Source: Atribacteria bacterium SCGC AAA255-N14 (lineage in GTDB: Bacteria; Atribacterota; JS1; SB-45; 34-128). Taken from it: 34,440 bases of DNA. This document shows positions 24,923 through 33,633 of the stretch, piece by piece. How positions within the stretch are numbered: the stretch's first letter is position 1; each line of letters opens with the position of its first letter. The translations under genes and the position numbers were made by a program. The notes below the pieces were generated by a model. That model was not told where the DNA came from. It was given only the letters and a program-made list of their open reading frames with translations, and did no database searches. The stretch lies in NCBI GenBank assembly GCA_000405345.1, contig ASPC01000003.1, positions 16,425-50,864 of the forward strand. The letters run 5' to 3'.

Positions 24923-25921
24923 CTATTTGTTCTTTCTCTTCTCCTTTAAAGCTTTTAATATTTTTTCCGGAGTGATGGGAAGATGATATATTCTTACTCC
25001 TATGGCATCATAAATGGCATTGGCAATAGCCGGGGCAGTGGCAATTAAAGAAGGTTCACCAATCCCTTTGGCACCATAAGGTCCATCTGAGTCTTCATTT
25101 TCGATAAATCGAGTGCTAAAATAGGGAATGTCCATAGAAGTGGGAGCCAGATAACCGGTTAAATCAGCATTCAGTGTTTTTCCTTCTTTGATGACCTGCT
25201 CCTCCATTAAAGCCATACCTATTCCCTGCACTGTTCCTCCCTCTACCTGGCCTTCAGCATTTTGCGGATTAATGGCTTTGCCTATATCTGCAGCAGTATA
25301 GACGTGTAATACTTCTACAATACCGGTGTCGGTATCGACAGACACATCTATCACCTGTGTAACAAAAGTATATGCTACATATAATTTCTCTCCCTGTCCG
25401 GTCTTTTGGTCAGGTTTATCGGTGTGAGGAAAAAAGGAGGCTTCTGCCTTTAAACTATTTCCGGTTGTTTTAATTTTCTTGGCCAATTCCCAGTAGCTTA
25501 TTTTATCATCCGGGTTATCCTTTCTAAAAATATAACCATCTCCTATTTCTAAATCGACATGATTGGTGACAAAATGCAGACTGGCATAATGATAAATATT
25601 ACTCAATAATCCAGATGCCGCATCCTTCACTGCATTTCCGGTAAAAAATGTTTGCCGGGTTGCGGAGGTCGAACCTGAATTTTTGGTTAAATGCGTATCT
25701 CCCCGAATAATTTGAATAGTTTCCGGTGTTATCTGCAACACCTCGGCAGCAATTTGGGTAATGATAGTTAAAACACCTTGACCCACATCAGCAGCAGCAG
25801 TCCTAATTAATATCTTGCCTTCCTCTTCTATTTCCGCTGAAGCAATAGAATGATCAGGAAAGCCTTCTCCATATCCAAAACCAAACATAATGGTTGCCAT
25901 TCCTCTCCCTTTTTTTTTCAT
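24923..25921 (-). CDS. xdhA: Molybdenum hydroxylase large subunit, C-terminal half as separate ORF
   Basis: This 332-residue ORF corresponds to the second half of an XdhA subunit. It shows TAAADVGQGVLTIITQIAAEVL, NSGSTSATRQTFFTGNAV, the VYTAADIGKAINPQNAEGQVEGG segment and KGIGEPSLIATAPAIANA with the catalytic Glu. The ATG overlaps the stop of the N-terminal-half ORF (ATGA, 25918-25921) and is followed at once by a run of nine A. Either the large subunit is truly made as two coupled chains, or a frameshift or indel in the A-run region split a single gene. All expected motifs are present across the two ORFs. It is the last gene of the minus-strand operon. Confidence 0.9.
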   Translation of the reverse strand: MKKKGRGMATIMFGFGYGEGFPDHSIASAEIEEEGKILIRTAAADVGQGVLTIITQIAAEVLQITPETIQIIRGDTHLTKNSGSTSATRQTFFTGNAVKDAASGLLSNIYHYASLHFVTNHVDLEIGDGYIFRKDNPDDKISYWELAKKIKTTGNSLKAEASFFPHTDKPDQKTGQGEKLYVAYTFVTQVIDVSVDTDTGIVEVLHVYTAADIGKAINPQNAEGQVEGGTVQGIGMALMEEQVIKEGKTLNADLTGYLAPTSMDIPYFSTRFIENEDSDGPYGAKGIGEPSLIATAPAIANAIYDAIGVRIYHLPITPEKILKALKEKRKNK

Positions 25922-27189
25922 CTTACGCCTCCCTTCCAGCCTGCCATCATTGCCGCTTCTTCAATCGTTTTTTTTACGCCAACGCTACGGGTTAATTTTT
26001 GCCCGTTGGGTGTTTTTGAGCCAATGTCATAGGCATTTTGCAAGCGAAATTTAACCGGGTCAATCCCTAACTTATCAGCTAATATAGCCATCTGAGATTC
26101 ATAAGCAAATGCCAGCTGGGCAGTTCCAAAACCACGCATGGCACCGCAATAAGTATTATTAGTGTAAACAGCTCGGCCAACACCTTGCACATGATCTACA
26201 TTATAAGGCCCGGTGCAGTGATACATCCCTTTATGAATAACTGCCAATCCACTGGAAGCATAAGCACCGGTATCACCGATAACTTCAACCTGACAGGCGG
26301 TTAAAAACCCTCGGTTGGTCACACCATTCTTTATGCGAATGATAAAAGGGTGTCTTTTGGATTGGGCAATCATCGATTCCTCTCTGGTATAAGTTAATTT
26401 TACCGGCCTTTTAGTTACAATTGCTGCTAAAGCCAGATGGATATGAACCGATATATCTTCTTTTTTCCCAAATGCACCACCAATCACGGGTTGAATCATT
26501 CTAATCTTGTCTTTGGGGAAACCAATCGATTGGGCAATATCTGCTTGCGTATCATGAAGCCATTGCGTGGCTGCTTGAAACTCCAGGATTCCGCTGCTTT
26601 CATCATATCGGCATACCCCTGCACTAACCTGGAGAGGCAATTGGTCAACAAAAGTGGTTCTATATTCATTTTCTTCAATCAAATCAGCACTGGCAAAACC
26701 TTTTTTTATATCCCCTTTTTCTAAAAAATGTGTGGATAAAATATTTCCCTCCTTATGGATTAAAGGAGCGTCATCTTCCATTGCTCTAAGAGGATTGGAA
26801 ATAATCTCCAATTCTTCTACTTCCGCTTCTATCAATTTTTCCGCCATAGAAGCCACCTCTTTGCTTTTGGCAATAACAATAGCCAGGGCATCTCCCATAT
26901 AACGCATTTTTTCCCCAATACCTATCAGTACCGGCTGATCTTTTACAATCAATCCAAAATTTTTTACATGTGGAACATCGGCAGCAGTAATAATTTTTAC
27001 TACTCCCAGTAATTTTTTCGCTTTTTCTATATCTAGTTTGCGAAGATAAGCATGAGGATGAACCGCTCTTTTTATTTTAAGATATAACATATCATCAAAG
27101 TAGATATCATCGGAATATTGCGCTTTACCGGTTACTTTGTCTCGAGCATCTACTTTATAGATATTTTGACCCACGTATCTTTTACTCAT
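25918..27189 (-). CDS. xdhA: Molybdenum hydroxylase large subunit, N-terminal half as separate ORF
   Basis: This 423-residue ORF is the first half of an XdhA-type subunit. It contains the start domain (GKAQYSDDIYFDDMLYLKI), the molybdopterin-binding GGAFGKKEDI, KRPVKLTYTREESM and the GAMRGFGTAQLAFAYESQM stretch. It ends MAGWKGGVR at a TGA, exactly where other family members continue into the conserved GRG region that the next ORF supplies. It overlaps the 2Fe-2S subunit gene upstream by eight bases. With the next ORF it totals about 755 residues, the usual size of the undivided subunit. Confidence 0.9.
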   Translation of the reverse strand: MSKRYVGQNIYKVDARDKVTGKAQYSDDIYFDDMLYLKIKRAVHPHAYLRKLDIEKAKKLLGVVKIITAADVPHVKNFGLIVKDQPVLIGIGEKMRYMGDALAIVIAKSKEVASMAEKLIEAEVEELEIISNPLRAMEDDAPLIHKEGNILSTHFLEKGDIKKGFASADLIEENEYRTTFVDQLPLQVSAGVCRYDESSGILEFQAATQWLHDTQADIAQSIGFPKDKIRMIQPVIGGAFGKKEDISVHIHLALAAIVTKRPVKLTYTREESMIAQSKRHPFIIRIKNGVTNRGFLTACQVEVIGDTGAYASSGLAVIHKGMYHCTGPYNVDHVQGVGRAVYTNNTYCGAMRGFGTAQLAFAYESQMAILADKLGIDPVKFRLQNAYDIGSKTPNGQKLTRSVGVKKTIEEAAMMAGWKGGVR

Positions 27190-27685
27190 TTTTCTCGACC
27201 TTTCTGCTATCTAAAACTGATAATTTTTCTCCGGCTAATTTGATAGCATCAAATATTTTTTGATAACCGGTACAACGGCAAATATTACCTGAAATACCCT
27301 GCTTTATCTCTTTTTCGCCGGGATGAAGATTTTTCTCCAATATTTTTTTAGCAGCCAATATCATTCCCGGGATACAAAAACCACATTGAACCGCTCCGGT
27401 CTCTATAAAAGCTTCTTGAATTGGATCTAAATGTCCGTCGTTTCCTATGCCCTCGATAGTGGTAATAACTGCCCCCTCGGCCTGAGGTGCCAACACTAAA
27501 CAGGAATCTACTAATTCACCATTCATAATTACCGTGCAAGCTCCACATTCACCTTTTCCACATCCTTCTTTAGTTCCGGTTAGATGTAGGTCATCTCTTA
27601 TAAAATCCAGCAAACGGGTTGAGGTAGTAGTCTCCACTTTTCTTTTTTTACCATTAATAGTAAGTTCTATCATTAATTTACTCAT
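27182..27685 (-). CDS. xdhC: Xanthine dehydrogenase-type 2Fe-2S subunit (second set)
   Basis: This 167-residue electron-transfer subunit has the full set of cluster ligands: GCGKGECGAC (Cys42, 47, 50) plus Cys62, QCGFC (Cys101, 104) and ICRC (Cys136, 138). GGAGG precedes ATG 27685 by eight bases. It overlaps the FAD-subunit gene and the large-subunit gene by eight bases each. It is closely similar in layout to the protein at 1770-2231 but differs in many residues, so the two operons are paralogues rather than a recent copy. Confidence 0.95.
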   Translation of the reverse strand: MSKLMIELTINGKKRKVETTTSTRLLDFIRDDLHLTGTKEGCGKGECGACTVIMNGELVDSCLVLAPQAEGAVITTIEGIGNDGHLDPIQEAFIETGAVQCGFCIPGMILAAKKILEKNLHPGEKEIKQGISGNICRCTGYQKIFDAIKLAGEKLSVLDSRKVEKNE

Positions 27686-28571
27686 TTATGCGACCTCCAA
27701 ACGCTGAATCTATCTCTTCCAAGGCGTTAATCATTATATTTTTAGCTACATCTTTACGATATTCTCTGGTTCCCCTGATATCATCAATAGGGGAAATTTT
27801 ATCTTCGACTATTTGCCCTAATTGGTTAAAATCTAATTGATTAAACTTTTTACCTATCATCTTTTCTCTAATCTCTTTAATTTCAATCGGAGTCGGGGCT
27901 ACAGAGCCAAGGCAAGTTCTTACATCTTTAACGGTTTTATTGTCTTCAGCCATCTCTACTACCAGAGCAAGGGTAATGGTTGCAATAATTAAAGCTTTTC
28001 GCTTGCCAATTTTAATCCAACTTCCGTAAGTCCTTTCAGACGGCAGGGGAAGAATTATCTGGATTAATAATTGAGCTGGTTCTAAGATAGTTTTTTTGGG
28101 CCCGATAAAAAATTCTTCCGCTGAAATTAGCGCTTCTTTCTGAAGGGAGAGCAACTTAAATTGAGCATCATAAGCCATCAAAGTAGATAGGAGGTCACCG
28201 GCCGGAGAGGCATTCACAATATTCCCTCCGATAGTTCCCCGATTCCTTATCTGAGGAGAACCGATATCGGCAGCTGCCTGGCTTAAGACTGGAAAGTACT
28301 TTTTAATATCTTCGGATTTTTCCAATTGGGTATGAGTGACCATCGCTCCGATTTCCATTTGATTCTGATGTATTTTAATTTCTTTTAATTCTTTGATATT
28401 TTTTAAATCCAACCAGGTGCCAACCTCATATAGTCGGTCATAATATTGAATTAACAGGTCAGTCCCTCCGGCAATTACTTTAATTTCTTTCCCGTATTGG
28501 GATAAAATTTCCAGTGCTTCCTCTATTTTCTGCGGAGCAAAATACTGACAGGGGACGGTTCTCTGGTGCAT
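27678..28571 (-). CDS. xdhB: Xanthine dehydrogenase-type FAD-binding subunit (second set)
   Basis: This 297-residue subunit has AGGTDLLIQY near residue 35 and the TIGGNIVNASPAGDLLS segment near residue 114, the two FAD signatures of the family. An AGGAGG site lies upstream. The first eight or nine residues (MHQRTVPCQ) are coded by a GACAGGGGACGG-type repeat (28546-28570) that also occurs before ygfK, so the repeat appears to have supplied the present start and replaced the original N-terminus. The family match begins right after it at YFAPQKIEEALEIL. It starts 14 bases after ygfK and leads the xdhB-xdhC-xdhA genes. Confidence 0.94.
   Translation of the reverse strand: MHQRTVPCQYFAPQKIEEALEILSQYGKEIKVIAGGTDLLIQYYDRLYEVGTWLDLKNIKELKEIKIHQNQMEIGAMVTHTQLEKSEDIKKYFPVLSQAAADIGSPQIRNRGTIGGNIVNASPAGDLLSTLMAYDAQFKLLSLQKEALISAEEFFIGPKKTILEPAQLLIQIILPLPSERTYGSWIKIGKRKALIIATITLALVVEMAEDNKTVKDVRTCLGSVAPTPIEIKEIREKMIGKKFNQLDFNQLGQIVEDKISPIDDIRGTREYRKDVAKNIMINALEEIDSAFGGRINE
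28546..28570. repeat. GACAGGGGACGG-type repeat at the start of xdhB
   Basis: It reads TGACAGGGGACGGTTCTCTG and continues GGTGCA. It matches the left two thirds of the palindrome at 31760-31786. It overlaps the start codon and first codons of xdhB. Confidence 0.75.
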
Positions 28572-28585
28572 AAATCCTCCACCTC

Positions 28586-31500
28586 CTAACTTTCAATTAA
28601 ATAACTGTAATCTTTTAGAACAGTACTTATTATTACGCTAATATTTTTAAATTCTTTAATATTATAATCTTTTGGATACTCATAGTCTACAGGAGTCAAT
28701 TCACCGTCTTTATTGAGTTTTAATTTCCACAGATTATCATTCAACCTCAGAGTTATTAACTGACTATCAGGGGAACCGGTGATGATAAAGCCATTATTTT
28801 TACTATTCTTAAAGTCCTCCATAATAGTAAAAAGAGTCAGCTTGTCTTTGTATGGTTTACCATCATAAGGGCAAAATGTAGCACAGTTTCCACATTCGTT
28901 ACACAATGCATCAAGATGGAGAATTTGATAAGTATCTTGAAAGCCCTCTTTCTTATCAATCTCGATCGCAACATTTGCCCGGTTTGGACAGACATCCACA
29001 CATTTATTACAGATAATATTGCACTCAAGACACCGCTCTGCTTCATTCCTAGCTATTACCCTGTCATCTTCGGATATTTTTGGAAGGGTAAGGCGGCTTT
29101 TTTTGTTATAAATCTCCGGAATTTGCTGTTTCCTATCAAAACCCGGATTAAAATCTTTATCCAAATCTTCCCAATTTGATATTTCCTTTTTAGTAATAGC
29201 TTCTGCCGCCTTTCGGGCATCGGCAATGGATTCAACCACTGTTGAAGGACCGCGAAGTGCGTCACCACCTATAAAAACATTTTTAAGATTAGTTTCAAGG
29301 GTTTCCGGGTCTGCGTACGGTCTATTGTTTTTTTCCATCTTTAGCCCGCATGTCGATAAAAATTCGGAATCGGTATACTCCCCGATAGCACTGATTACCG
29401 AATTCACAACGATTTCTTCGGTCTCCTCAGTGGGAACAGGACGCCGGCGGCCGCTGGAATCAGGTTCACCTAAAACCATTCGGCGGCATTTTAGAATACC
29501 GTTTTGGGAAAATGATTCCGGCAGTAAGAGGGGATTGAAAATAACTCCTTCTTCAAGGGCTCGCTCATACTCCTCTTTATCCGCCGGCATTTCATCTTCA
29601 GTGCGGCGGTAGATAATAAAAACCTTCTCGACTCCGCCTACCTTCAGAGCTGCCCGCGCACTGTCCACTGCGGTATTTCCTCCTCCTATTACCGCGACAC
29701 GCTGGCCAATATTGAGTGCCCCTGAATCTTTGTTGAAAGACCTTAAAAAATCCAGGGTTTCATAGACATTATTATTATCACCGGTTAGTTGTAGTTTCCT
29801 TGAAACTTCCGCACCGATTCCCATAAAAATATATTTATACCCCTGGTTATTTAAATCATTAATAGAAAAATCTTCTGATACTCCAAATTTGAAATCCACA
29901 CCAAGTGCTTTGATAATAGAAACATCTTTTTCAATAGCAGAGGTTGGAATTCTGAAATTAGGCAGGACATGGGTTATTACACCGCCGGGAGAATCCTGCT
30001 TTTCAAATACAGTCACCTTAAATCCGGCTTTAGCCAGAAAGAAACCTGCGGATAGTCCTGCCGGCCCTGCTCCGATAACAGCAACCTTTATATCCAGCTG
30101 CTCAGCAGTAACACGGCTTTTGGTATCGTAGCTGGTTTTTCCCTGTTCAGCAGCAATCCTCTTAACCTCGCGAATACCCACCGCACCCTCATAGTCAAGA
30201 CGGGTACAGTTGTACATGCATTGATGATCGCAGATATATCCGGTGATATTAGGAAGAGGATTTTTCAAATAGATAAGTTCTAGAGCCTTATCGTACTGTC
30301 CCTCCCCCGCGAGCCGAATATACTCCGGAATATCCTGGCGGATAGGACAGGAGAGAACACAGGGAGCTATATAGCAATCTGTCAGAGGTAATTCCCGGTC
30401 AATAAAAACTTTCTTCGTACCTCTCCAATTTTTTCGGTAATAATTCTCCCGAGGGGCTTCTTCGGCTAATCGGTCAAGCTTTTCCACATCGATAACCTCG
30501 GGCTGCCTTTTTTCTTCAACTATTGGCTCTAATTTTCGGGCTATTCCTGCCATTCTCATATAACCGCCCGGCTTTAACAGCTCAGTGGCTATAGTAATTG
30601 GTTTAATTCCCGTTTCAAAAATATGAAGGATATTTAGCTGAGACGCTCCTCCCGAGTAAGATATAGGGAGAGTTCCTTTAAACTCACGCGATAAGCGGGA
30701 AGCTAAAGTTATAGTAAGAGGAAAGAGAATGCGTCCTGATAAATACATTTCCTCTCCCGGAAGAACACCGAGTGTATTTACCGTTCCCAGTGTATTGGAA
30801 AGCTTTACCCCAAAATTACGACCACATTCAGCAGCTATTTTAGAAAGCCGTTTAAGCATCCCTATCGCATCATCCCATTGTAAATCATTGGTAAAAGTAG
30901 ATTCTTTAATATTTATATAATTAAATCCAAGTTCATCCAATATTTTTCTAACTAATTTATAGCCAAGTAAGGTCGGATTTAATTTTACGAAAGTGTGGAG
31001 TCTTTTTTCTTCTATAAGATATTTACAGATAGATTCTATCTCTTTGGGGGGGCATCCGTGCATGGTAGAGAGAGTCACAGACCGGGCGATATGAGGTGAA
31101 ATTACACTGAAAACATTTTCCAGGCTTTTTACTTTTCCTTTAGTGTGCAGAACTTCTGAAAAGTTTGTATCCCGAATAAAAGAACTTAACTCCTCTAAAT
31201 AACGCTTGAATAAGGGATGTCCGGAGGCATCGGTTAAATTATTAATAAACGAATCCATGCCGGGGGTTTTAATTCCCTCCAGGTCGTAGCCCACGCTCAT
31301 GTTAAAAATAAAAGATTGCTTTAAACTAACGCGCATATCAAAAACTGCTTCTATGAAGTGAAGCAATATCCAGGCTTTAAGATACTCATCATATGCCTGC
31401 TCAAGAGATAATTCAGTAGACCATTCGGTATTATAACCTTCATCTCGGGCATCGATACAAGGCTTATCGAAATGCAGGCTATCAAGTTTTTGTACGGTCT

Positions 31501-31747
31501 TAAGCTCGAAAAAGCGTCCGCCAACCAGATAGGCAGCGATAATATTTTGGGTCAGCTGGGTATGGGGGCCTGCTGCCGGTCCTACGGGAGTAGCACAACT
31601 TTCATCAAATATCTGAATACTTTTTCCATTTTCTTTAATAAAAAATTGAGATTCGGGTATCCCAAAAATTGTCCATTGCGACCGATATTCTTCAGTTATC
31701 CAGTGAAGCAACTGCTTAAAGGGAACTGGCCTCATAATATCTCCCAT
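28586..31747 (-). CDS. ygfK: YgfK-type putative selenate reductase/electron-transfer flavoprotein
   Basis: This 1053-residue cytoplasmic protein is a clear YgfK homologue (E. coli YgfK is of similar length). An N-terminal barrel-like region ([21 protein letters not shown] and the HGCPP motif) covers about residues 1-430. A GltD-like module follows, with cluster cysteines near 466-500 ([20 protein letters not shown]), the FAD fold [20 protein letters not shown] near 554 and the NAD(P) fold [18 protein letters not shown] near 684. Two 4Fe-4S motifs lie near 905 ([16 protein letters not shown]) and 949 ([12 protein letters not shown]). ygfK is associated with selenium-dependent molybdenum hydroxylases and probably passes electrons from or to them. 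AGGAGGAG precedes the ATG, and xdhB follows after 14 bases. Confidence 0.95.
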   Translation of the reverse strand: MGDIMRPVPFKQLLHWITEEYRSQWTIFGIPESQFFIKENGKSIQIFDESCATPVGPAAGPHTQLTQNIIAAYLVGGRFFELKTVQKLDSLHFDKPCIDARDEGYNTEWSTELSLEQAYDEYLKAWILLHFIEAVFDMRVSLKQSFIFNMSVGYDLEGIKTPGMDSFINNLTDASGHPLFKRYLEELSSFIRDTNFSEVLHTKGKVKSLENVFSVISPHIARSVTLSTMHGCPPKEIESICKYLIEEKRLHTFVKLNPTLLGYKLVRKILDELGFNYINIKESTFTNDLQWDDAIGMLKRLSKIAAECGRNFGVKLSNTLGTVNTLGVLPGEEMYLSGRILFPLTITLASRLSREFKGTLPISYSGGASQLNILHIFETGIKPITIATELLKPGGYMRMAGIARKLEPIVEEKRQPEVIDVEKLDRLAEEAPRENYYRKNWRGTKKVFIDRELPLTDCYIAPCVLSCPIRQDIPEYIRLAGEGQYDKALELIYLKNPLPNITGYICDHQCMYNCTRLDYEGAVGIREVKRIAAEQGKTSYDTKSRVTAEQLDIKVAVIGAGPAGLSAGFFLAKAGFKVTVFEKQDSPGGVITHVLPNFRIPTSAIEKDVSIIKALGVDFKFGVSEDFSINDLNNQGYKYIFMGIGAEVSRKLQLTGDNNNVYETLDFLRSFNKDSGALNIGQRVAVIGGGNTAVDSARAALKVGGVEKVFIIYRRTEDEMPADKEEYERALEEGVIFNPLLLPESFSQNGILKCRRMVLGEPDSSGRRRPVPTEETEEIVVNSVISAIGEYTDSEFLSTCGLKMEKNNRPYADPETLETNLKNVFIGGDALRGPSTVVESIADARKAAEAITKKEISNWEDLDKDFNPGFDRKQQIPEIYNKKSRLTLPKISEDDRVIARNEAERCLECNIICNKCVDVCPNRANVAIEIDKKEGFQDTYQILHLDALCNECGNCATFCPYDGKPYKDKLTLFTIMEDFKNSKNNGFIITGSPDSQLITLRLNDNLWKLKLNKDGELTPVDYEYPKDYNIKEFKNISVIISTVLKDYSYLIES

Positions 31748-31759
31748 AATTCTCCTCCT

Positions 31760-31786
31760 GGTGACAGGGGACGGTCCTCTGTCACC
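31760..31786. repeat. Palindromic repeat upstream of ygfK
   Basis: GGTGACAG and CTGTCACC enclose GGGACGGTCCT, a nearly perfect palindrome of 27 bases just before the ygfK ribosome site. It may be an operator, but the partial copy at 28546 suggests a dispersed repeat. Confidence 0.75.
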
Positions 31787-31886
31787 TTTTAGAACTGTCT
31801 CCTGAAATATTCTTACTATTTTATAATTCTGACAAGAATTTTTTACATAACCTAAATTCCTTGCATGATTATCTTATATCAACATT

Positions 31887-33083
31887 TTACCATTTAAAGA
31901 ATTCTCTTACCAACTTATTATAATCTCCTTTGCAAATCAGATGATGATTACCCAGAGAATTTTGTAAAAAACATTTAACCCCCTCATTCATTCTAAATCT
32001 TATTTGAGTCCTGCACAAATTTTCGCTATTTAAATTTTCAATTATTTCTCCCCCGGACACGAAATATTCTTTACCGTCTCGGGAAAGTTTAAAAATGGTG
32101 GCCTCACCTTCCCCGATGACTCCCTTTATCCCCACTCCCAAACCTGACTCGAAGTGGGTTTTTAAATAAAATTCATCAGGCATATTCAAGGGTAAAGTAC
32201 AATGAGCTAAAATTATTTCATTCTTGTCAATATCAATGCTGGAAGGATTGGCCATAAAAACAGGCTCATTGGTTAAATAGTGCAGAATAACCATAGATAT
32301 AAGAGCGGGAATATCGCCTTCACAACCGGCTAAAATTCCTTCATCGTTTAACAATGAAAGACCGAGACAACCGGTGTTTTTATAAATTTCCAGCAGGTCA
32401 AAACATCTTACGGTAATACCGTCAAGTTTGTATTTGTTTACGATAGCTTTAAGCCCGCTATAAATTTTCAGTGCTCCCTCGATTGATTTACTATCAAACC
32501 CTTTATTTTTAATATCATTTAATTTGAGATGGTCAAAATTGTGATCCTGGTCGATTTCTTTGACTAGTTCATCCATTTCAATATCAATTAATGAAATTCC
32601 TAAATTGTCTTTCACTTTCTTATAATCTACATCGCTGGCTATGAGCCAATCGGACGGTTTACCGATAACTCCTAATTTAGTTGAAGCTAACCTGTTTTTC
32701 ACTTCAAATATTTTACTGAGTTCTTTTATTCTCCTGGCAATATAACCGTTATCTCCGTGGATTATTTCTACTTTTTCTCCTTCCTGTTTTAAAAAGGAGG
32801 CAATCTCCAAAGAAGCGGCAAAAGAGTTGTGTAATCCACTGGATAAAAGCAAGTAAGGTCCCTTAACCTGTTTAAAAATATATTTGAACTTTCCCTCGAC
32901 TCCCCCGGATTTAATAAAGATAAGGGGGAAACAATCTTTATCTTTGTTAAAATCTTCCAAGTTTATGCTTTCGAGCTTTCTACCTAATTTTTCTTCAATA
33001 TCTGCTAAAAAACCTTGTAAAGTGCTGCTAATATATTCTTCATTATGTACTTCTGAAACCAGATTATATAATCCTATTTTCAT
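31887..33083 (-). CDS. L-fucose/L-arabinose isomerase-like protein
   Basis: This 398-residue protein matches the fucose isomerase-like fold. The N-terminal region contains YLLLSSGLHNSFAASLEIASF. The C-terminal region has GCLGLSLLNDEGILAGCEGD, then PVFMANPSSIDIDKNEIILAHCTLP with metal-site Glu and His residues, and the EGEATIFKLSRDGKEYFVSGGE strand region. Real isomerases are longer (about 500-590), so this is the short relative found in many anaerobes, and its substrate is unknown. It lies 139 bases upstream of ygfK on the same strand and may be in the same operon. A pentose from nucleoside breakdown is one possible substrate; this is speculation. Confidence 0.75.
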   Translation of the reverse strand: MKIGLYNLVSEVHNEEYISSTLQGFLADIEEKLGRKLESINLEDFNKDKDCFPLIFIKSGGVEGKFKYIFKQVKGPYLLLSSGLHNSFAASLEIASFLKQEGEKVEIIHGDNGYIARRIKELSKIFEVKNRLASTKLGVIGKPSDWLIASDVDYKKVKDNLGISLIDIEMDELVKEIDQDHNFDHLKLNDIKNKGFDSKSIEGALKIYSGLKAIVNKYKLDGITVRCFDLLEIYKNTGCLGLSLLNDEGILAGCEGDIPALISMVILHYLTNEPVFMANPSSIDIDKNEIILAHCTLPLNMPDEFYLKTHFESGLGVGIKGVIGEGEATIFKLSRDGKEYFVSGGEIIENLNSENLCRTQIRFRMNEGVKCFLQNSLGNHHLICKGDYNKLVREFFKW

Positions 33084-33483
33084 ATTAATCCCTCTTTTCT
33101 TTTATGCATTTACTGCCCATAATCAGTAAATTAACTTTTCTTAATTATAAATTACACCACTTTATTTATATTCTATAAAATTTGCAAAATTCCTCTTTTT
33201 TTTCTAAAATAAAAAAGAATAATTATACTTTTTATTTTTTTCTGGCTTTTGTATTTCGTCTTTGTCTTCTTTTTTCTATCTTTCCTTTCTCTTTCTTGAC
33301 TCGACACTGTTTGTACTTAATACTATTTTGAATCTTTCTTTTCTTTTCTTTCTTTCTTGACTCGATACTCGATACTATATACTCGATACTGTTTTTACTC
33401 GATGCTTTAATATTTCCTCTTGTAAAGTTTTGTAATACAATTTATAATTAAAATAGAAAATATTTTAAAAAACTAAATTAGAA
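33084..33483. other. Gene-free spacer with pyrimidine tracts and CGATAC repeats
   Basis: No gene is seen in these 400 bases. 33230-33360 is extremely rich in C and T on the plus strand (TTTCTTTCTTGACTCGA-type runs). 33362-33412 contains repeated ACTCGATACTCGATACTATA units related to the CGATACGCAATACGCGATAC repeats near dinB. The right end holds the selC promoter. The start region should hold the minus-strand promoter of the isomerase-like gene, but I see no convincing one. Confidence 0.8.
33420..33448 (+). promoter_or_regulatory. Promoter of selC
   Basis: TTGTAA (33420-33425), 17 bases, TATAAT (33443-33448). The expected start lies about 28 bases before the tRNA. selA follows the tRNA by 51 bases with no terminator visible, so selC and selA may share this promoter. 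Confidence 0.75.
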
Positions 33484-33582
33484 GGGAGCGGATAGGCTCT
33501 GGTGGGCCTTGCGGACTTCAAATCCGTGGGCGGTAATTAATAATAATTGCCGCGGTGGGTTCGATTCCTACCCCTCCCGCCA
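33484..33582 (+). tRNA. selC: tRNA-Sec (anticodon TCA)
   Basis: The 99-nt tRNA has CTTCAAA as anticodon loop with TCA at 33518-33520, which reads UGA. Typical Sec features are present: a six-bp D-stem (AGGCTC/GGGCCT) with a four-base loop TGGT, an extra-long variable arm (nine-bp stem GCGGTAATT/AATTGCCGC, loop AATAAT), T-loop TTCGATT, discriminator G and encoded CCA. The 3' side after the T-loop has only 12 bases before the discriminator, against 13 (8+5) in standard bacterial tRNA-Sec, and acceptor position 6 is a C-C mismatch. It lies directly before selA. Confidence 0.95.
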
Positions 33583-33633
33583 TTTATTTTTAACTTTAAA
33601 AAACCACTACACCAAAGGAGATAATCTTATTAA

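Noticed and set aside
29226..29612. Plus-strand frame inside ygfK
   Set aside because: Antisense shadow of the conserved GltD-like module of YgfK.
33230..33412. Repeated CGATAC units as a CRISPR array
   Set aside because: Units are short and irregular, with no constant repeat of 23-40 bases, no equal spacers and no cas genes in the window.
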